DNA of 64,000 bases. Origin: Alcaligenes faecalis (lineage in GTDB: Bacteria; Pseudomonadota; Gammaproteobacteria; Burkholderiales; Burkholderiaceae_B). This document shows, piece by piece, positions 9,135-17,625 of the stretch. Below the pieces are notes generated by a model. That model saw nothing but the letters and a program-made list of their open reading frames with translations. It did not search any database and was not told the DNA's origin. Both the position numbers and the translations under genes were made by a program. The stretch lies in the NCBI RefSeq assembly GCF_002443155.1, contig NZ_CP023667.1, positions 2,046,001 through 2,110,000 of the forward strand, written 5' to 3'. Positions within the stretch are counted from its first letter, which is position 1; each line of letters starts with the position of its first letter.

Positions 9135-9305
9135 ATGACAAATCAGATTACCCCCGGAAGCATAGTCACCTTGAAAAGCGGCAGTCCTAAGCTGACAGTT
9201 GAGGTCATTACCTCCGACCACAAAGCGAGCGTCTCTTGGTTCACGGGCGGCGAATATAATCTAATGACAATTCCAGTCACAGCATTAGAGCCAGTGCAGG
9301 ATTAG
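9135..9305 (+). CDS. DUF2158-family small protein, copy 2
   Basis: 56 residues, too short for many gene finders. It shares the core GSIVTLKSGSPKLTVEV with the upstream copy and conserves the Trp-Phe pair (VSWFTGGEY) and the C-terminal IPVTALEPV that matches the IPAVALMPVE of copy 1. It has its own terminator at 9325-9346. The two genes are tandem paralogues with well-diverged sequence, so the duplication is old or the copies were acquired separately. Confidence 0.75.
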   Translation: MTNQITPGSIVTLKSGSPKLTVEVITSDHKASVSWFTGGEYNLMTIPVTALEPVQD

Positions 9306-9324
9306 CCAGGACAACAAAACACCA

Positions 9325-9346
9325 ACCGCCTTCAGGCGGTTTTTTT
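9325..9346 (+). terminator. intrinsic terminator after DUF2158 copy 2
   Basis: A 6-bp ACCGCC/GGCGGT stem with a TTCA loop followed by seven T residues. Confidence 0.88.
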
Positions 9347-9824
9347 GTTGCTAAGGGCCTAGAGCTCTGACTCAAAAATACCTACCGTTCTACAGGCCTC
9401 ATACCTTCGGGCGCCTAATACGGACCATCCCACCGCAATCTAATACTACTGACAGGAATCGAATTGGAAATAGCTGCTTTATATTCCATCTGATTCCGCA
9501 TCCGTGTCAGGATTTTTATCACACTCCCCCTTTTTGACTTGCCGTCGTTGGCTGACGAGAAGAGACTAATCGTCGTTTGAGCCAGGCACTACGCCTCCGT
9601 CCAGAAAACCTTAACTGCCTTACTGCTACAGCCAGACACGAGTAAACCACCCTTACATCCGTAGGTTTTAGGCGTTTCGGAACTGTCTCAAAAGACTTGC
9701 CCTCCATGATCTAAGCTAAACTTCATTTTTTTAGATGATCAATTGCCCTAGCGGCATGTCGCTTACCTTTAATTAGGCATCAATGACAGCGCCTGGCTGC
9801 CCGCTAGATATGAAAAGAGGCTTT
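9347..9824. other. non-coding stretch at the prophage left end
   Basis: Almost 480 bases without a gene I can support. A 62-codon open frame on the minus strand (9519-9707) is Arg/Ser-rich with no ribosome site or family resemblance, and I treat it as chance. The last part presumably carries the promoter of the SHOCT-protein gene. Confidence 0.4.
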
Positions 9825-10544
9825 ATGGATTTCTGGTCAATCTTGCTACTATCCTTTGTCATCGCTGTAGCTCTCGCAGTGATGATGGGTATTCATGACT
9901 CAAAAAAGCAAAAAGAGTTTGCCGCTGCTATAACCCGGATTCCGGACTTTACAGCAAAACATGTGTATCGCAGTGTAGCCGGATACAATGGCATCGCCAT
10001 TGATGAGGGGCGATCAAAAGTATGTTTATTCAAGTACATAGGAGGCCGATTATCTCATCGTCTCTTTGACTATCGCGACATCCTTAGTTCTGAGATATCA
10101 GAGGATGGTCATACTGTGATTACAACTGCCCGTTCTAGCCAAGTTGGTGGCGTTTTGGTTGGAGGAGCTCTTCTTGGCGGAGTTGGTGCTGTTATCGGCG
10201 GGCTTTCAGGAAAGAAGGTTGAGTCTGGAACTATCAATAGCATAATTCTTCGGTTGGTAGTCAATGACTCCGACAACCCAACGCATGACATTAGTTTTCT
10301 CGCAACTGAGTCAAAGCGGGACGAAATTATTTACAAGGCATCAGCTGACTATGCACGACAATGGCAAGCACGCCTTGATGTGCTTATCAATCGCGCAGAG
10401 AAGGCAGACTCTTTAAGCCACCCAACACTACCCAAGGAAGCACGTAGTTTATCTGATGAATTACGCGCTCTGGCTGATCTCAAAGACAGCGGCATACTGA
10501 CAGATGCTGAATTTACAGCTCAAAAATCAAAGCTGCTGAGCTGA
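9825..10544 (+). CDS. membrane-anchored protein with C-terminal SHOCT domain
   Basis: About 239 residues from the ATG at 9825, preceded by AAGAGG; two upstream in-frame ATGs would add 5 or 14 residues. One N-terminal membrane segment covers about residues 3-24. The middle holds a Gly-rich helix-like segment VGGVLVGGALLGGVGAVIGGLSG, possibly membrane-inserting. The C-terminal 28 residues (ELRALADLKDSGILTDAEF plus TAQKSKLL) are a clear SHOCT oligomerisation module. Its role is unknown; lysogenic-conversion proteins of this build are common at prophage ends. Confidence 0.7.
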   Translation: MDFWSILLLSFVIAVALAVMMGIHDSKKQKEFAAAITRIPDFTAKHVYRSVAGYNGIAIDEGRSKVCLFKYIGGRLSHRLFDYRDILSSEISEDGHTVITTARSSQVGGVLVGGALLGGVGAVIGGLSGKKVESGTINSIILRLVVNDSDNPTHDISFLATESKRDEIIYKASADYARQWQARLDVLINRAEKADSLSHPTLPKEARSLSDELRALADLKDSGILTDAEFTAQKSKLLS

Positions 10545-10686
10545 ACGTAGCAACTCGCTCAAGCCGATTCAACTCTCTGGCACAGCTTAATTCAGACGTT
10601 AATTCCCGAGGATCCTATTCAAGGTAGATGACTTACATACCACTTTGGATCGATAGCTAAAGCGTTGATGCCAAGCGGCAATTTCT

Positions 10687-10905
10687 TTATTTTTGACAAA
10701 GCCGCGCCCAAGTTTCAGCCTCCGTTTCCACATAGCGCAGCACTCTGATCGGCGTAGCGTCAATTTCCGCATCAGAGTGCCACTGAAAAGGCCGCTGGGT
10801 AGCTGCGCAGTAGCTACCGCCCCTCAGTGTCCCGCATCCGCCGAGCGCGAGCACGGTCACGCACAGCATCATCGTCAAGGCGCTCAATAGTTTCAGCTGC
10901 ATCAC
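10687..10905 (-). CDS. Rz1-like outer-membrane spanin lipoprotein
   Basis: 72 residues with a lipoprotein signal: hydrophobic core and lipobox LALGGC with the modified Cys at residue 24. After lysozyme action, o-spanins pair with the inner-membrane Rz protein to fuse the inner and outer membranes. The start lies inside the Rz-like gene in a different frame, with 92 bases of overlap, as in many phage Rz/Rz1 pairs. The mature part has little Pro, unlike lambda Rz1, but location and lipobox support the call. Confidence 0.75.
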   Translation of the reverse strand: MMQLKLLSALTMMLCVTVLALGGCGTLRGGSYCAATQRPFQWHSDAEIDATPIRVLRYVETEAETWARLCQK

Positions 10906-11065
10906 GTCCTACCTCCACTGCGGCCATGTCCGCCTTTGTTTGTTTCTGCTCTGCCTGTGCCCTGCCCTGACGCCGCCCGACCTGCAGCAGCGCCAGAGCG
11001 GCGATGATCAGGCCACCCAGCAAGCCGAGCCAACCTACAATTCGGTGCCATACTGCTTTAAACAA
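10814..11065 (-). CDS. Rz-like inner-membrane spanin
   Basis: 83 residues: a membrane segment at about 9-28, then a highly charged helical periplasmic region (about 32-83) with many Arg, Gln, Glu and Asp residues, as expected for an i-spanin coiled coil. It is shorter than lambda Rz (153 residues). It overlaps the lysozyme gene by 8 bases and contains the start of the Rz1-like gene. Confidence 0.72.
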   Translation of the reverse strand: MFKAVWHRIVGWLGLLGGLIIAALALLQVGRRQGRAQAEQKQTKADMAAVEVGRDAAETIERLDDDAVRDRARARRMRDTEGR

Positions 11066-11636
11066 TGGCCGCTCCTATCTTGATGGCCTCAGCCCCCGAT
11101 GCGCCCAAGAAGCGAGCGCGGTCTGCAGCACGACGGCGGCGCAGGCCCAACAGCACTTTGCCGCCTGACTTGTTCCAGCGTGGGAATTGCTCAGCAGCAC
11201 CGGCCTGGTCGCCGGCATTGAACAGGCGCACCAGAGTAGAGCTTTGAAATGCTCCCACGCCGATGTTGTAGGCCAAGTCGACCATCGCATCGATCTGAGC
11301 CTGGGTTGCCGGACGAGTCAGCGCGACCAGGACACCAGGTACGAACTCGCGGGCCAACCGACGCTGCAATCGTTCGTCAGCCTCGGCCTGGGTGATACGC
11401 AAGCCTTTCACCACATCTGGTCCCGTATCACCCCAGCCTATGGTCCACACTTTGCCGTCAGCATCCCAATAAGCCTCCAACCGGCAGCTCTCAAAATACC
11501 GCAGGATGGCCAGGCCATCGGCGGACATGCCGATCGGCTTCGGCTCGACTGGCGCTGGCGCTGGCGTAGGTTCCTCTTTCTGCGAACGAAAAAAAAGGGC
11601 CAGAAGGCCCAAGATCACATCAATCAATTTCTGCAT
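11058..11636 (-). CDS. phage lysozyme (endolysin, GH24)
   Basis: The enzyme cleaves the peptidoglycan glycan backbone. 192 residues; the GH24 catalytic triad is visible as Glu49 (YFESCRLEAY), Asp58 and Thr65 (KVWTIGWGDT). The N-terminal hydrophobic stretch LIDVILGLLALFF (residues 4-16) looks like a signal-arrest-release or signal-anchor segment, which would make export Sec-dependent and lysis partly independent of a large-hole holin. It is followed by a Pro/Glu linker. The gene starts 1 base after the holin-candidate stop. Confidence 0.9.
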   Translation of the reverse strand: MQKLIDVILGLLALFFRSQKEEPTPAPAPVEPKPIGMSADGLAILRYFESCRLEAYWDADGKVWTIGWGDTGPDVVKGLRITQAEADERLQRRLAREFVPGVLVALTRPATQAQIDAMVDLAYNIGVGAFQSSTLVRLFNAGDQAGAAEQFPRWNKSGGKVLLGLRRRRAADRARFLGASGAEAIKIGAAIV

Positions 11637-11637
11637 T

Positions 11638-12096
11638 TCACTTCCCCAAAATTTTCCCTTTCATTTCAGCAACCCAGTTCGGAATGCCCTGCTCCTGCAT
11701 TCGCTGCGCCCAGCGCACCCAGGCTCCCAACACCCACCAGGCCGGAAGCCCAGCTATCAGCATGCACGGTCCCATCACATAGAACAGGCCCATAAGACTG
11801 TGCAGATCTTCGGCCACCCCGGTATGGGCAGCCACCTGCACGGCTTGCGACAATAGGCCTGGCTGCCAGGTGATCACCCAGATCGTCAGGAGCGGGCCCA
11901 GAATGAACGAGCTCAGTACGGTACATGTCGTGCGACTGATGAACTCCCTCACTGTCCTGGGCGGCATGACCAACATGCCGATAAGCGCAGCAATCGCTGC
12001 TGGCGCCCCAAACGCGATGGCCACCTTCACCGCAGCCCAACCTGCACCAGCTCCGCTTGTTGGTTCCACTCTTTTCCCCTTGATAACGGTCGGCAT
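11638..12096 (-). CDS. putative holin-like membrane protein
   Basis: 152 residues with three or four hydrophobic segments (about 22-45, 60-80 and 104-130) and a basic C terminus ending KMGKILGK-like (EMKGKILGK). It sits directly before the lysozyme in the lysis cassette. Holin is inferred from topology and position; no family was recognised. If the lysozyme is a signal-arrest-release enzyme, this protein could be a pinholin-type partner. Confidence 0.55.
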   Translation of the reverse strand: MPTVIKGKRVEPTSGAGAGWAAVKVAIAFGAPAAIAALIGMLVMPPRTVREFISRTTCTVLSSFILGPLLTIWVITWQPGLLSQAVQVAAHTGVAEDLHSLMGLFYVMGPCMLIAGLPAWWVLGAWVRWAQRMQEQGIPNWVAEMKGKILGK

Positions 12097-12134
12097 GGCT
12101 GTCTCCCGTGAAATGCTGCGCTTGCAGCAGACGT

Positions 12135-12157
12135 AAAAAAGCCCGCAAAAGCGGGTA
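12135..12157 (-). terminator. intrinsic terminator upstream of the lysis cassette
   Basis: On the minus strand a CCCGC/GCGGG stem with a TTTT loop is followed by CTTTTTT. It closes the tail-fibre transcript before the lysis genes, so the lysis genes must be reached by antitermination or have their own promoter. Confidence 0.8.
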
Positions 12158-12174
12158 GCTATATATGTGATAAA

Positions 12175-12321
12175 TTACTTCATTAGTCGGATTTTCTCGT
12201 CGCGCTCGCTCCAGATTCGGCGGAGTTCTCTTTCGTGCCAAAAGTGAATTACAGCCACCGAAATGAACAAAATTAGCCCGAGCGCTCCATAAGCAAGCAA
12301 CCAGCAGGTTTTAGGGCACAT
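12175..12321 (-). CDS. 48-residue membrane peptide, lysis region
   Basis: An ATG at 12321 is preceded by GAGGAG at proper spacing and opens a 48-codon frame. It encodes one membrane segment (about residues 7-26: WLLAYGALGLILFISVAVIH) and a strongly charged C-terminal tail (HERELRRIWSERDEKIRLMK). Size, topology and position between tail fibre and lysis genes suggest a small holin, antiholin or other lysis accessory protein. It is not recognised by family. Confidence 0.6.
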   Translation of the reverse strand: MCPKTCWLLAYGALGLILFISVAVIHFWHERELRRIWSERDEKIRLMK

Positions 12322-12354
12322 ATGCCACTCCTCAATCTCTCAAGCCCCATACTC

Positions 12355-12447
12355 TTACCGCAAGGCCGACATCAGCACTTTCAATTCAGAGGCATCCAAG
12401 GCTTTCTTGAAAATAAGCGTCCATGAGATTATGCCGCTAAATTGCAG
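12355..12447 (-). pseudogene. remnant of a LamG-domain C terminus
   Basis: A frame of about 30 codons without a start reads LQFSGIISWTLIFKKALDAS and then ELKVLMSALR before a stop. This matches the closing strand and helix typical of LamG/concanavalin-like domains (the pattern of ...RALSADEV..L). It lies immediately after the intact LamG-like gene in another frame. It is best read as the leftover of an earlier tail-appendage gene. Confidence 0.5.
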
Positions 12448-12449
12448 GC

Positions 12450-13199
12450 TCAAATACCGTACTCGTCACGATATGCTCGGACAAGCGCGGCCACACCGTT
12501 AACGGTGAATGCGCGAGTGAATGCTGTGACTCGCGAAACGGAGCCAAGCATCTGCGTCCCCAGCGCTGAGGCAGCCGACCCTCCTAGTCCAAACCCTGTG
12601 TATCCGGGGTCGTAGGAGCCACTTATTACCTTGGGGTCCTCCATGGCACTGGTCAGCATAATGACTCTCGATTTCGAGACCGAGAAAGCGGCAACAAAAT
12701 GCCCCCCTGGATTGGGTGTTGAGAATACATTTACACCGTTTTGCTGGAAAACGATATTCCCAGATGATGCCGGACTGATTGTCGTAGTCGCGCCAGGACT
12801 TGAGCCGTACATGCGAGATAAGGTGACACCGGAAGGCGCAGAGCCTTGCCCCACCAACGCAATCGTAAAGTCGCCAATGTACGGAATTACGCTAGCATCA
12901 GTTGTACGGATACGTTGATTTACTCCATTGAACTTAACTGCTGGCGTTCCGCTTGGCCCATCGGTGGCTGAGTATGTCGGTAGCGTCCACGTATTCATGC
13001 TCTGTGCTGTATTTAACAGTCGGTTTTTCGCTGGAGCAGGCCCAGCACCGGACCATGCGGCGACAGAGTCCCCATCCAGCAGATTCAAAACGCGAGCATC
13101 GAAATCAAAATACAGACCTGAAGAAATATCAGGAAAGATAGGTGTTCCAGGCGGAGGAGCAATAATGCGGCCTGGCGCCCGAATAATTAATGCGGTCAT
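12450..13199 (-). CDS. LamG-like tail-appendage protein
   Basis: 249 residues from the ATG at 13199, set by the AGGAG site 7 bases upstream. It has a short hydrophobic/Pro-rich N terminus (APGRIIAPPPGTP) and then a concanavalin-like beta-sandwich (about 35-245). The sandwich opens with GLYFDFDARVLNLLDGDSVA and ends with RVTAFTRAFTVNGVAALVRA, a LamG-type closing pattern. Such proteins usually bind carbohydrate on the tail tip or capsid. It follows the tail-fibre gene. Confidence 0.65.
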   Translation of the reverse strand: MTALIIRAPGRIIAPPPGTPIFPDISSGLYFDFDARVLNLLDGDSVAAWSGAGPAPAKNRLLNTAQSMNTWTLPTYSATDGPSGTPAVKFNGVNQRIRTTDASVIPYIGDFTIALVGQGSAPSGVTLSRMYGSSPGATTTISPASSGNIVFQQNGVNVFSTPNPGGHFVAAFSVSKSRVIMLTSAMEDPKVISGSYDPGYTGFGLGGSAASALGTQMLGSVSRVTAFTRAFTVNGVAALVRAYRDEYGI

Positions 13200-13221
13200 T
13201 GGGTTACTCCTAGGGCAAAAG

Positions 13222-14676
13222 TCAAATCCAGCCAAGCTCAAGCATACGGGCACGAACGCAATACGTAACAACCGCCTGATAGGCAGCATTTGTGAGGTGC
13301 AGCCCGTCTGCTCGAAGCGACGCGGGTGTGGTCCCGACTGCTTGTTGATCCAGATCTTGCTGAGTGGGTGTGACCCCCATGTCAATCCAGATCTGAGGGC
13401 TGATCAGATAGGCATTCACATCAACAAATAAACGCCCATACCGCGCTCGATGCGCGGCATTGACGCGCTCAATCCGATCCCAAACCGGTGAGTCTGGTGT
13501 TAAGTCGCCCTGGAAATGCCCAAGAACGAGAACTCGCTTAACAAGCGGAGCAAGCCAATCGAATGATCTGTCGGTGTTTTTTATGCAGCTTTCAGTTTTA
13601 TCCTGAGCGCCCGTCAGGTCATTGCGTCCCATCCATAGAAAAGTGATGGCCGCTCGATTTCTGGCTCCATCATCTGGCAAGAATGGGGTTCTTGGTTCAA
13701 CATGCGCAGGTTCTCCGGCTATAGTCCTTGAAAATTTAGGGCCACCCGAATATCGCAACCGGCCATGCACGCCGTTGATTATGCCCGTATAGTCTTGACC
13801 TGCATGCCAGCTGATATCTGGAACATCGATAGAAATTTCTTCAGTTCCAGCCGGAATAGTATTTGCCGGAAAAGAGCAAAGTGCCGGAATCGATCCCAGA
13901 CGAGCCGCAATCTGTTCAGTCTGATGTCCACTGACGCCGCCGTTGTAATAACTCGCACCCATAGACTGAGCCAGCGCTGAGAGCGCTGCGTTTGAACGAA
14001 ACATGCTTGATGACCCCCAGCCTGCAATTTGCGTCATGTCAGTTAATACCGGAAGAAGCTCGCCATCACGCATGTAAAAATCTGATCCCAAGACTGGATG
14101 GTTTGACCCTGCGACCTGCGGATAAGTAATCACATTTCCGAGGTCTTGCGGATTTAGACGCCGAGCAACTCGAAGCGCAAGTCGATCAACGACAAAACCA
14201 GCTAACTGTCCGTCAGACTTACGCACCGTCAAATCTGTCGCATGCCACTCATCATCAACAAGAGACCAGAAAAGCGCCTCGTTTAGAACTTGATATCGAT
14301 CCAGTTTTTGATCAATCTGGGAATTAATTCGATCCACATCTCTCCGCCCAACTGGCTGTACCCCTGACCAAATCCATTGCGAACCATCGGATACCCAGAT
14401 ACCGTTATTTGTTGCATCTGGATCGTTTGTCACCTGCGCCACGGTCTCCTTGGGTTGCGGGCCCTCAGCCTCCATATCTACTTTCGTCAGATACGTTTGC
14501 ATATTGGCGGCCTGTCGAGCGATTTCTAAAGCACGCTCCTTAATAGTCGCTAGGTTGGATACATCATTGCCAGCTCGGTTGACGTTTTGATCACCGACAC
14601 CACCCAACGTAAACTTCTCAAGCGTCCCAGCGTCCACACTGGCGTTGCGCAGCTCTTCCGGGGAGATATAGGCCAT
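13222..14676 (-). CDS. tail fibre/spike with SGNH esterase domain
   Basis: 484 residues. The N-terminal part (about 1-150) looks like a tail-attachment and coiled-coil region, with the carbohydrate-fibre-like ITNDPDATNNGIWVSDGSQW-type segment near 85-105. The C-terminal part (about 210-484) is an SGNH hydrolase: block I GWGSSSM (GxS replacing GDS), block III WMGRNDL (GxND) and block V LRADGLHLT (DxxH). Tail spikes of this type de-acylate surface polysaccharide during adsorption. It is in the usual place after the J-like gene, separated from it by a terminator. Confidence 0.78.
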   Translation of the reverse strand: MAYISPEELRNASVDAGTLEKFTLGGVGDQNVNRAGNDVSNLATIKERALEIARQAANMQTYLTKVDMEAEGPQPKETVAQVTNDPDATNNGIWVSDGSQWIWSGVQPVGRRDVDRINSQIDQKLDRYQVLNEALFWSLVDDEWHATDLTVRKSDGQLAGFVVDRLALRVARRLNPQDLGNVITYPQVAGSNHPVLGSDFYMRDGELLPVLTDMTQIAGWGSSSMFRSNAALSALAQSMGASYYNGGVSGHQTEQIAARLGSIPALCSFPANTIPAGTEEISIDVPDISWHAGQDYTGIINGVHGRLRYSGGPKFSRTIAGEPAHVEPRTPFLPDDGARNRAAITFLWMGRNDLTGAQDKTESCIKNTDRSFDWLAPLVKRVLVLGHFQGDLTPDSPVWDRIERVNAAHRARYGRLFVDVNAYLISPQIWIDMGVTPTQQDLDQQAVGTTPASLRADGLHLTNAAYQAVVTYCVRARMLELGWI

Positions 14677-14689
14677 ATCTGTCTCACAA

Positions 14690-14717
14690 ACAAAAAACCC
14701 CGCCTTTCAGCGGGGTT
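14690..14717 (-). terminator. intrinsic terminator between gpJ and tail fibre
   Basis: On the minus strand CCCCGC pairs with GCGGGG (6-bp stem) and is followed by TTTTTTG. It separates the main tail operon from the tail-fibre gene. Confidence 0.85.
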
Positions 14718-14739
14718 CAGTTAAATAAAAAGGTAAGCT

Positions 14740-17625
14740 TCAGGCGCGGTAATCAGCGTCGTTCGCGTAGTACCGGGCGTCGTAATTAATAGCGGTCAGT
14801 GGGATGGTCCCGTCTTCGTTCGGTGCGTCCTTCTCCGTCACAAGAAACGGCCTGGCACTACGCCGATCTGCAGCGTCCGCGATGATGTAGTTGGTCGGGT
14901 TGTACCCTTGGGTGACAATCGGCACACGCGGTGCACGCGCCAGCAGCGCATAACGTCGCCCTCCTCCGTTCGATACCGGGATGCTTTCAACTAGGCCATC
15001 CGCGTTCTGCAAAAAGATGTTGTACGCACCTTCGCCCCAGTCAAAGGGCTGAGACAGCTCAATGACCAGGCCATCCACATCGACCACCTCCCCGTCTTGG
15101 CAGAAGCCCAATGTGTTGTCAGCGTTCAGGATGCGCTCTGAAAGCGTCAACAAATTAGCCTCGGGCAGCGCATCAAACTCGGTGACTTCCGTCTGGAAGC
15201 GGATCTTGTTCCAAGCTCGCCAGGCGTGAAAATGCGCCTGCTCTGGCACCCGAACACCAACAGATTCCACTGACTTGGGATTGACAGCCGTACGGTCTGC
15301 CGGCAGATAAATCGTCTGCACGGAGTCGTCAGATGGCCTGACCCACTGGAACTCCACCCCGTCATATTGCTCAGCTGGTCCGAAAGACGTGGTTCGCGTC
15401 TCAGAACCCGGCACCTTGTTCCGATGATTGAAGAGGATCGCACTATCGGGCGTCTCCCGCTCAAAGTGCAGTCGCAACACGCTTCCCCGACGATAGGCTT
15501 TGCAAAACACGGCATCGGCAATCATCGCCACAATCTCTTCAAACGACAGGCTGTCAGCGTCAATCGTGTAATTGAACTGGGCAACATCGACCCCGAAATA
15601 CGCATTGATCTCCGCAGCGGTCGCGTACAGGTTGTCAAAATCCACTTCGGCAACAGTCCGATTGCCCATCTTTGGATCAAGACTGATAGCCGAGAGAATG
15701 TCAGCAACATTATTGGTGGGGTAAAGCTCACTGGTAAAAGAGGAACCCTCCACGCGCCTAGGCAGCTTGCGCGTTACCAGGGCGTTCAACTTACGCTCTT
15801 TGACCGCCAGTGCTCCATCCGTCGCAAACGTGGAAGACTGCACCGTCGTCACATCGCCAAAGTGCGGCTGAGCGACTGGGGCTGCCACGTACAGATCCCG
15901 CCACTTCACCTCATCAACCACCTGTCCTTCAAAATCAGTATCCGAGTCACTGGTGCGCAGCATCCGGAACTGCCAGCGCAACGACTCGGTGCCCAGATCC
16001 ACGTCCATGGTCAGCGCCCGCGTGGCACGGGAGGTGCCGGAGCCCTGCACAGTTCCATAGAACACCTGCTCAGGCCCAATGGGATTGCGGTGTTCATCGA
16101 GCGGTACGGCATGCAATTGCACCGTTACGTCACGCCGGTACTGCTGGCGTCCGTTATCCGCATACAGGCCATTGAGGGCTACCAGATTGCAGATCGCTCG
16201 CCGAATCGGTGTTGCCGACTCAGCAATCATCCAACCCACCCAGCGCTCCTTCTGAGCCTCAATCGTGACCGTTAACGTATCGGATGAGCCGCCATACTCA
16301 TTGGCCATTACATCCCAATCGGAGTTAACAGCTGAAGGGTTAGAAAGCGTCAACACATCACTGTTGAGCGTGTTGATCGTGTAGGTGCCTGACAAGTCAT
16401 ACAGCACCTCGCCGGATGGCCTGGTTAATGTTGGATTGCCCGTGGGGTAGGTATGAACTGTCCCCAACGGGCCGGGCCATGCCGAGTAATTCTGCGATAT
16501 ATCCAAGGCAAGAACAGTTGATTTAGCTCCGAGGTTTCCAGTAACGCTGACACCGAGAATGTTGTAAGCGCCATTAATATTGCAGGACACATCAAACAAA
16601 TAGCCCGCATCTCCGCCCGAAACTCCGATCCAGTGGAAAGTCCCATTGGTAATTGTGACTACCTGACCAGGCTCCCAGTGCTCAGACAGGTCCCCTTTTA
16701 GACTAAGGTATCCGACTGAATCCTCCATGAAACCAGTGCTGGATGCACCAGCGGAATCAGGCGGAGCCACATATTGGTAAGTACCAGCGGAGACGCTGGC
16801 ACCCTTCACTTCGATCACATCCCCAGCAAGAAACTGCTCGGCAAAATCCACTCCGCTATCGACACTTCGGATTAGATTGGGGGACTCAAAAACCATGGGA
16901 GACAGAACCAGACGCGAGGCATTGGGCGGCTGCAGCACTTGCCCGTTCACCGCATTCTCGCGCTTGGTCATTAGCACCGGCACATTAATCTGGTTCCCGA
17001 TGACCTGTTGCGGCTGCCCGCCATTAGGCGACGTGTATGGCCCATAGACCGCCACTGACGCCCCGGCAATATCGGCCACCGGCGTCGTGCCATCCCGAAT
17101 GTCCGATACTTCATAGGCCCCCCGCCCGATGCACATGTAGGCAATCTCTTTCTCAACGTGGTTCTCAAATACACGATGTGCACAGAGCAGATCCGGTGTC
17201 GAGCGGACAGTGCCGTAAATGTCAGGAATGCGGCCGTTCACACGCTCGCGGTTCACGCGGTCAGACAAACCATTGTTGGGCGACTCGCTGCGAATATTGC
17301 GGGCTGTCTGATTCGGCGGGCTCGGGGCCAGCATCATCGACACAATCGATAAGGCAGCTGACACGGCCAAACTGATCAGCATTGGAATCCACGTTTCCGG
17401 CCCACGCGGGAACACCTCGATGATGAAAGGCCCCGGCAGCTCACGCAAACGTGGAATGTCAGACGGCGTCACTGGCGTCACGACACGACCGTCGGGCTGA
17501 TGGATAATCCGCGCACCAGCTGGCCACTGCCCAAACTCCGAGCGCAGAAAGGTCAACAGATCAGAGACCTGATGAATTTCAGGCCCTGCCTGATCAGGCG
17601 TGCGAGTGAGGTAGACAGTTTTCAT
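14740..17625 (-). CDS. tail tip / host-specificity protein (gpJ/TipJ-like)
   Basis: 961 residues. It would form the tail tip that contacts the receptor and initiates DNA ejection. Near residues 79-100 is a hydrophobic segment (IPMLISLAVSAALSIVSMML) followed by the family sequence NIRSESPNNGLSDRVNRERV and then GRIPDIYGTVRSTPDLLC, typical of TipJ-type proteins in betaproteobacterial siphophages. The start codon overlaps the stop of the K-like gene (ATGA), with no good ribosome site, so translation is coupled. Confidence 0.88.
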   Translation of the reverse strand: MKTVYLTRTPDQAGPEIHQVSDLLTFLRSEFGQWPAGARIIHQPDGRVVTPVTPSDIPRLRELPGPFIIEVFPRGPETWIPMLISLAVSAALSIVSMMLAPSPPNQTARNIRSESPNNGLSDRVNRERVNGRIPDIYGTVRSTPDLLCAHRVFENHVEKEIAYMCIGRGAYEVSDIRDGTTPVADIAGASVAVYGPYTSPNGGQPQQVIGNQINVPVLMTKRENAVNGQVLQPPNASRLVLSPMVFESPNLIRSVDSGVDFAEQFLAGDVIEVKGASVSAGTYQYVAPPDSAGASSTGFMEDSVGYLSLKGDLSEHWEPGQVVTITNGTFHWIGVSGGDAGYLFDVSCNINGAYNILGVSVTGNLGAKSTVLALDISQNYSAWPGPLGTVHTYPTGNPTLTRPSGEVLYDLSGTYTINTLNSDVLTLSNPSAVNSDWDVMANEYGGSSDTLTVTIEAQKERWVGWMIAESATPIRRAICNLVALNGLYADNGRQQYRRDVTVQLHAVPLDEHRNPIGPEQVFYGTVQGSGTSRATRALTMDVDLGTESLRWQFRMLRTSDSDTDFEGQVVDEVKWRDLYVAAPVAQPHFGDVTTVQSSTFATDGALAVKERKLNALVTRKLPRRVEGSSFTSELYPTNNVADILSAISLDPKMGNRTVAEVDFDNLYATAAEINAYFGVDVAQFNYTIDADSLSFEEIVAMIADAVFCKAYRRGSVLRLHFERETPDSAILFNHRNKVPGSETRTTSFGPAEQYDGVEFQWVRPSDDSVQTIYLPADRTAVNPKSVESVGVRVPEQAHFHAWRAWNKIRFQTEVTEFDALPEANLLTLSERILNADNTLGFCQDGEVVDVDGLVIELSQPFDWGEGAYNIFLQNADGLVESIPVSNGGGRRYALLARAPRVPIVTQGYNPTNYIIADAADRRSARPFLVTEKDAPNEDGTIPLTAINYDARYYANDADYRA

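Noticed and set aside
9519..9707. 62-codon minus-strand frame in the gap before the SHOCT-protein gene
   Set aside because: Arg/Ser-rich, with no ribosome site, no neighbours on that strand and no recognisable motif.
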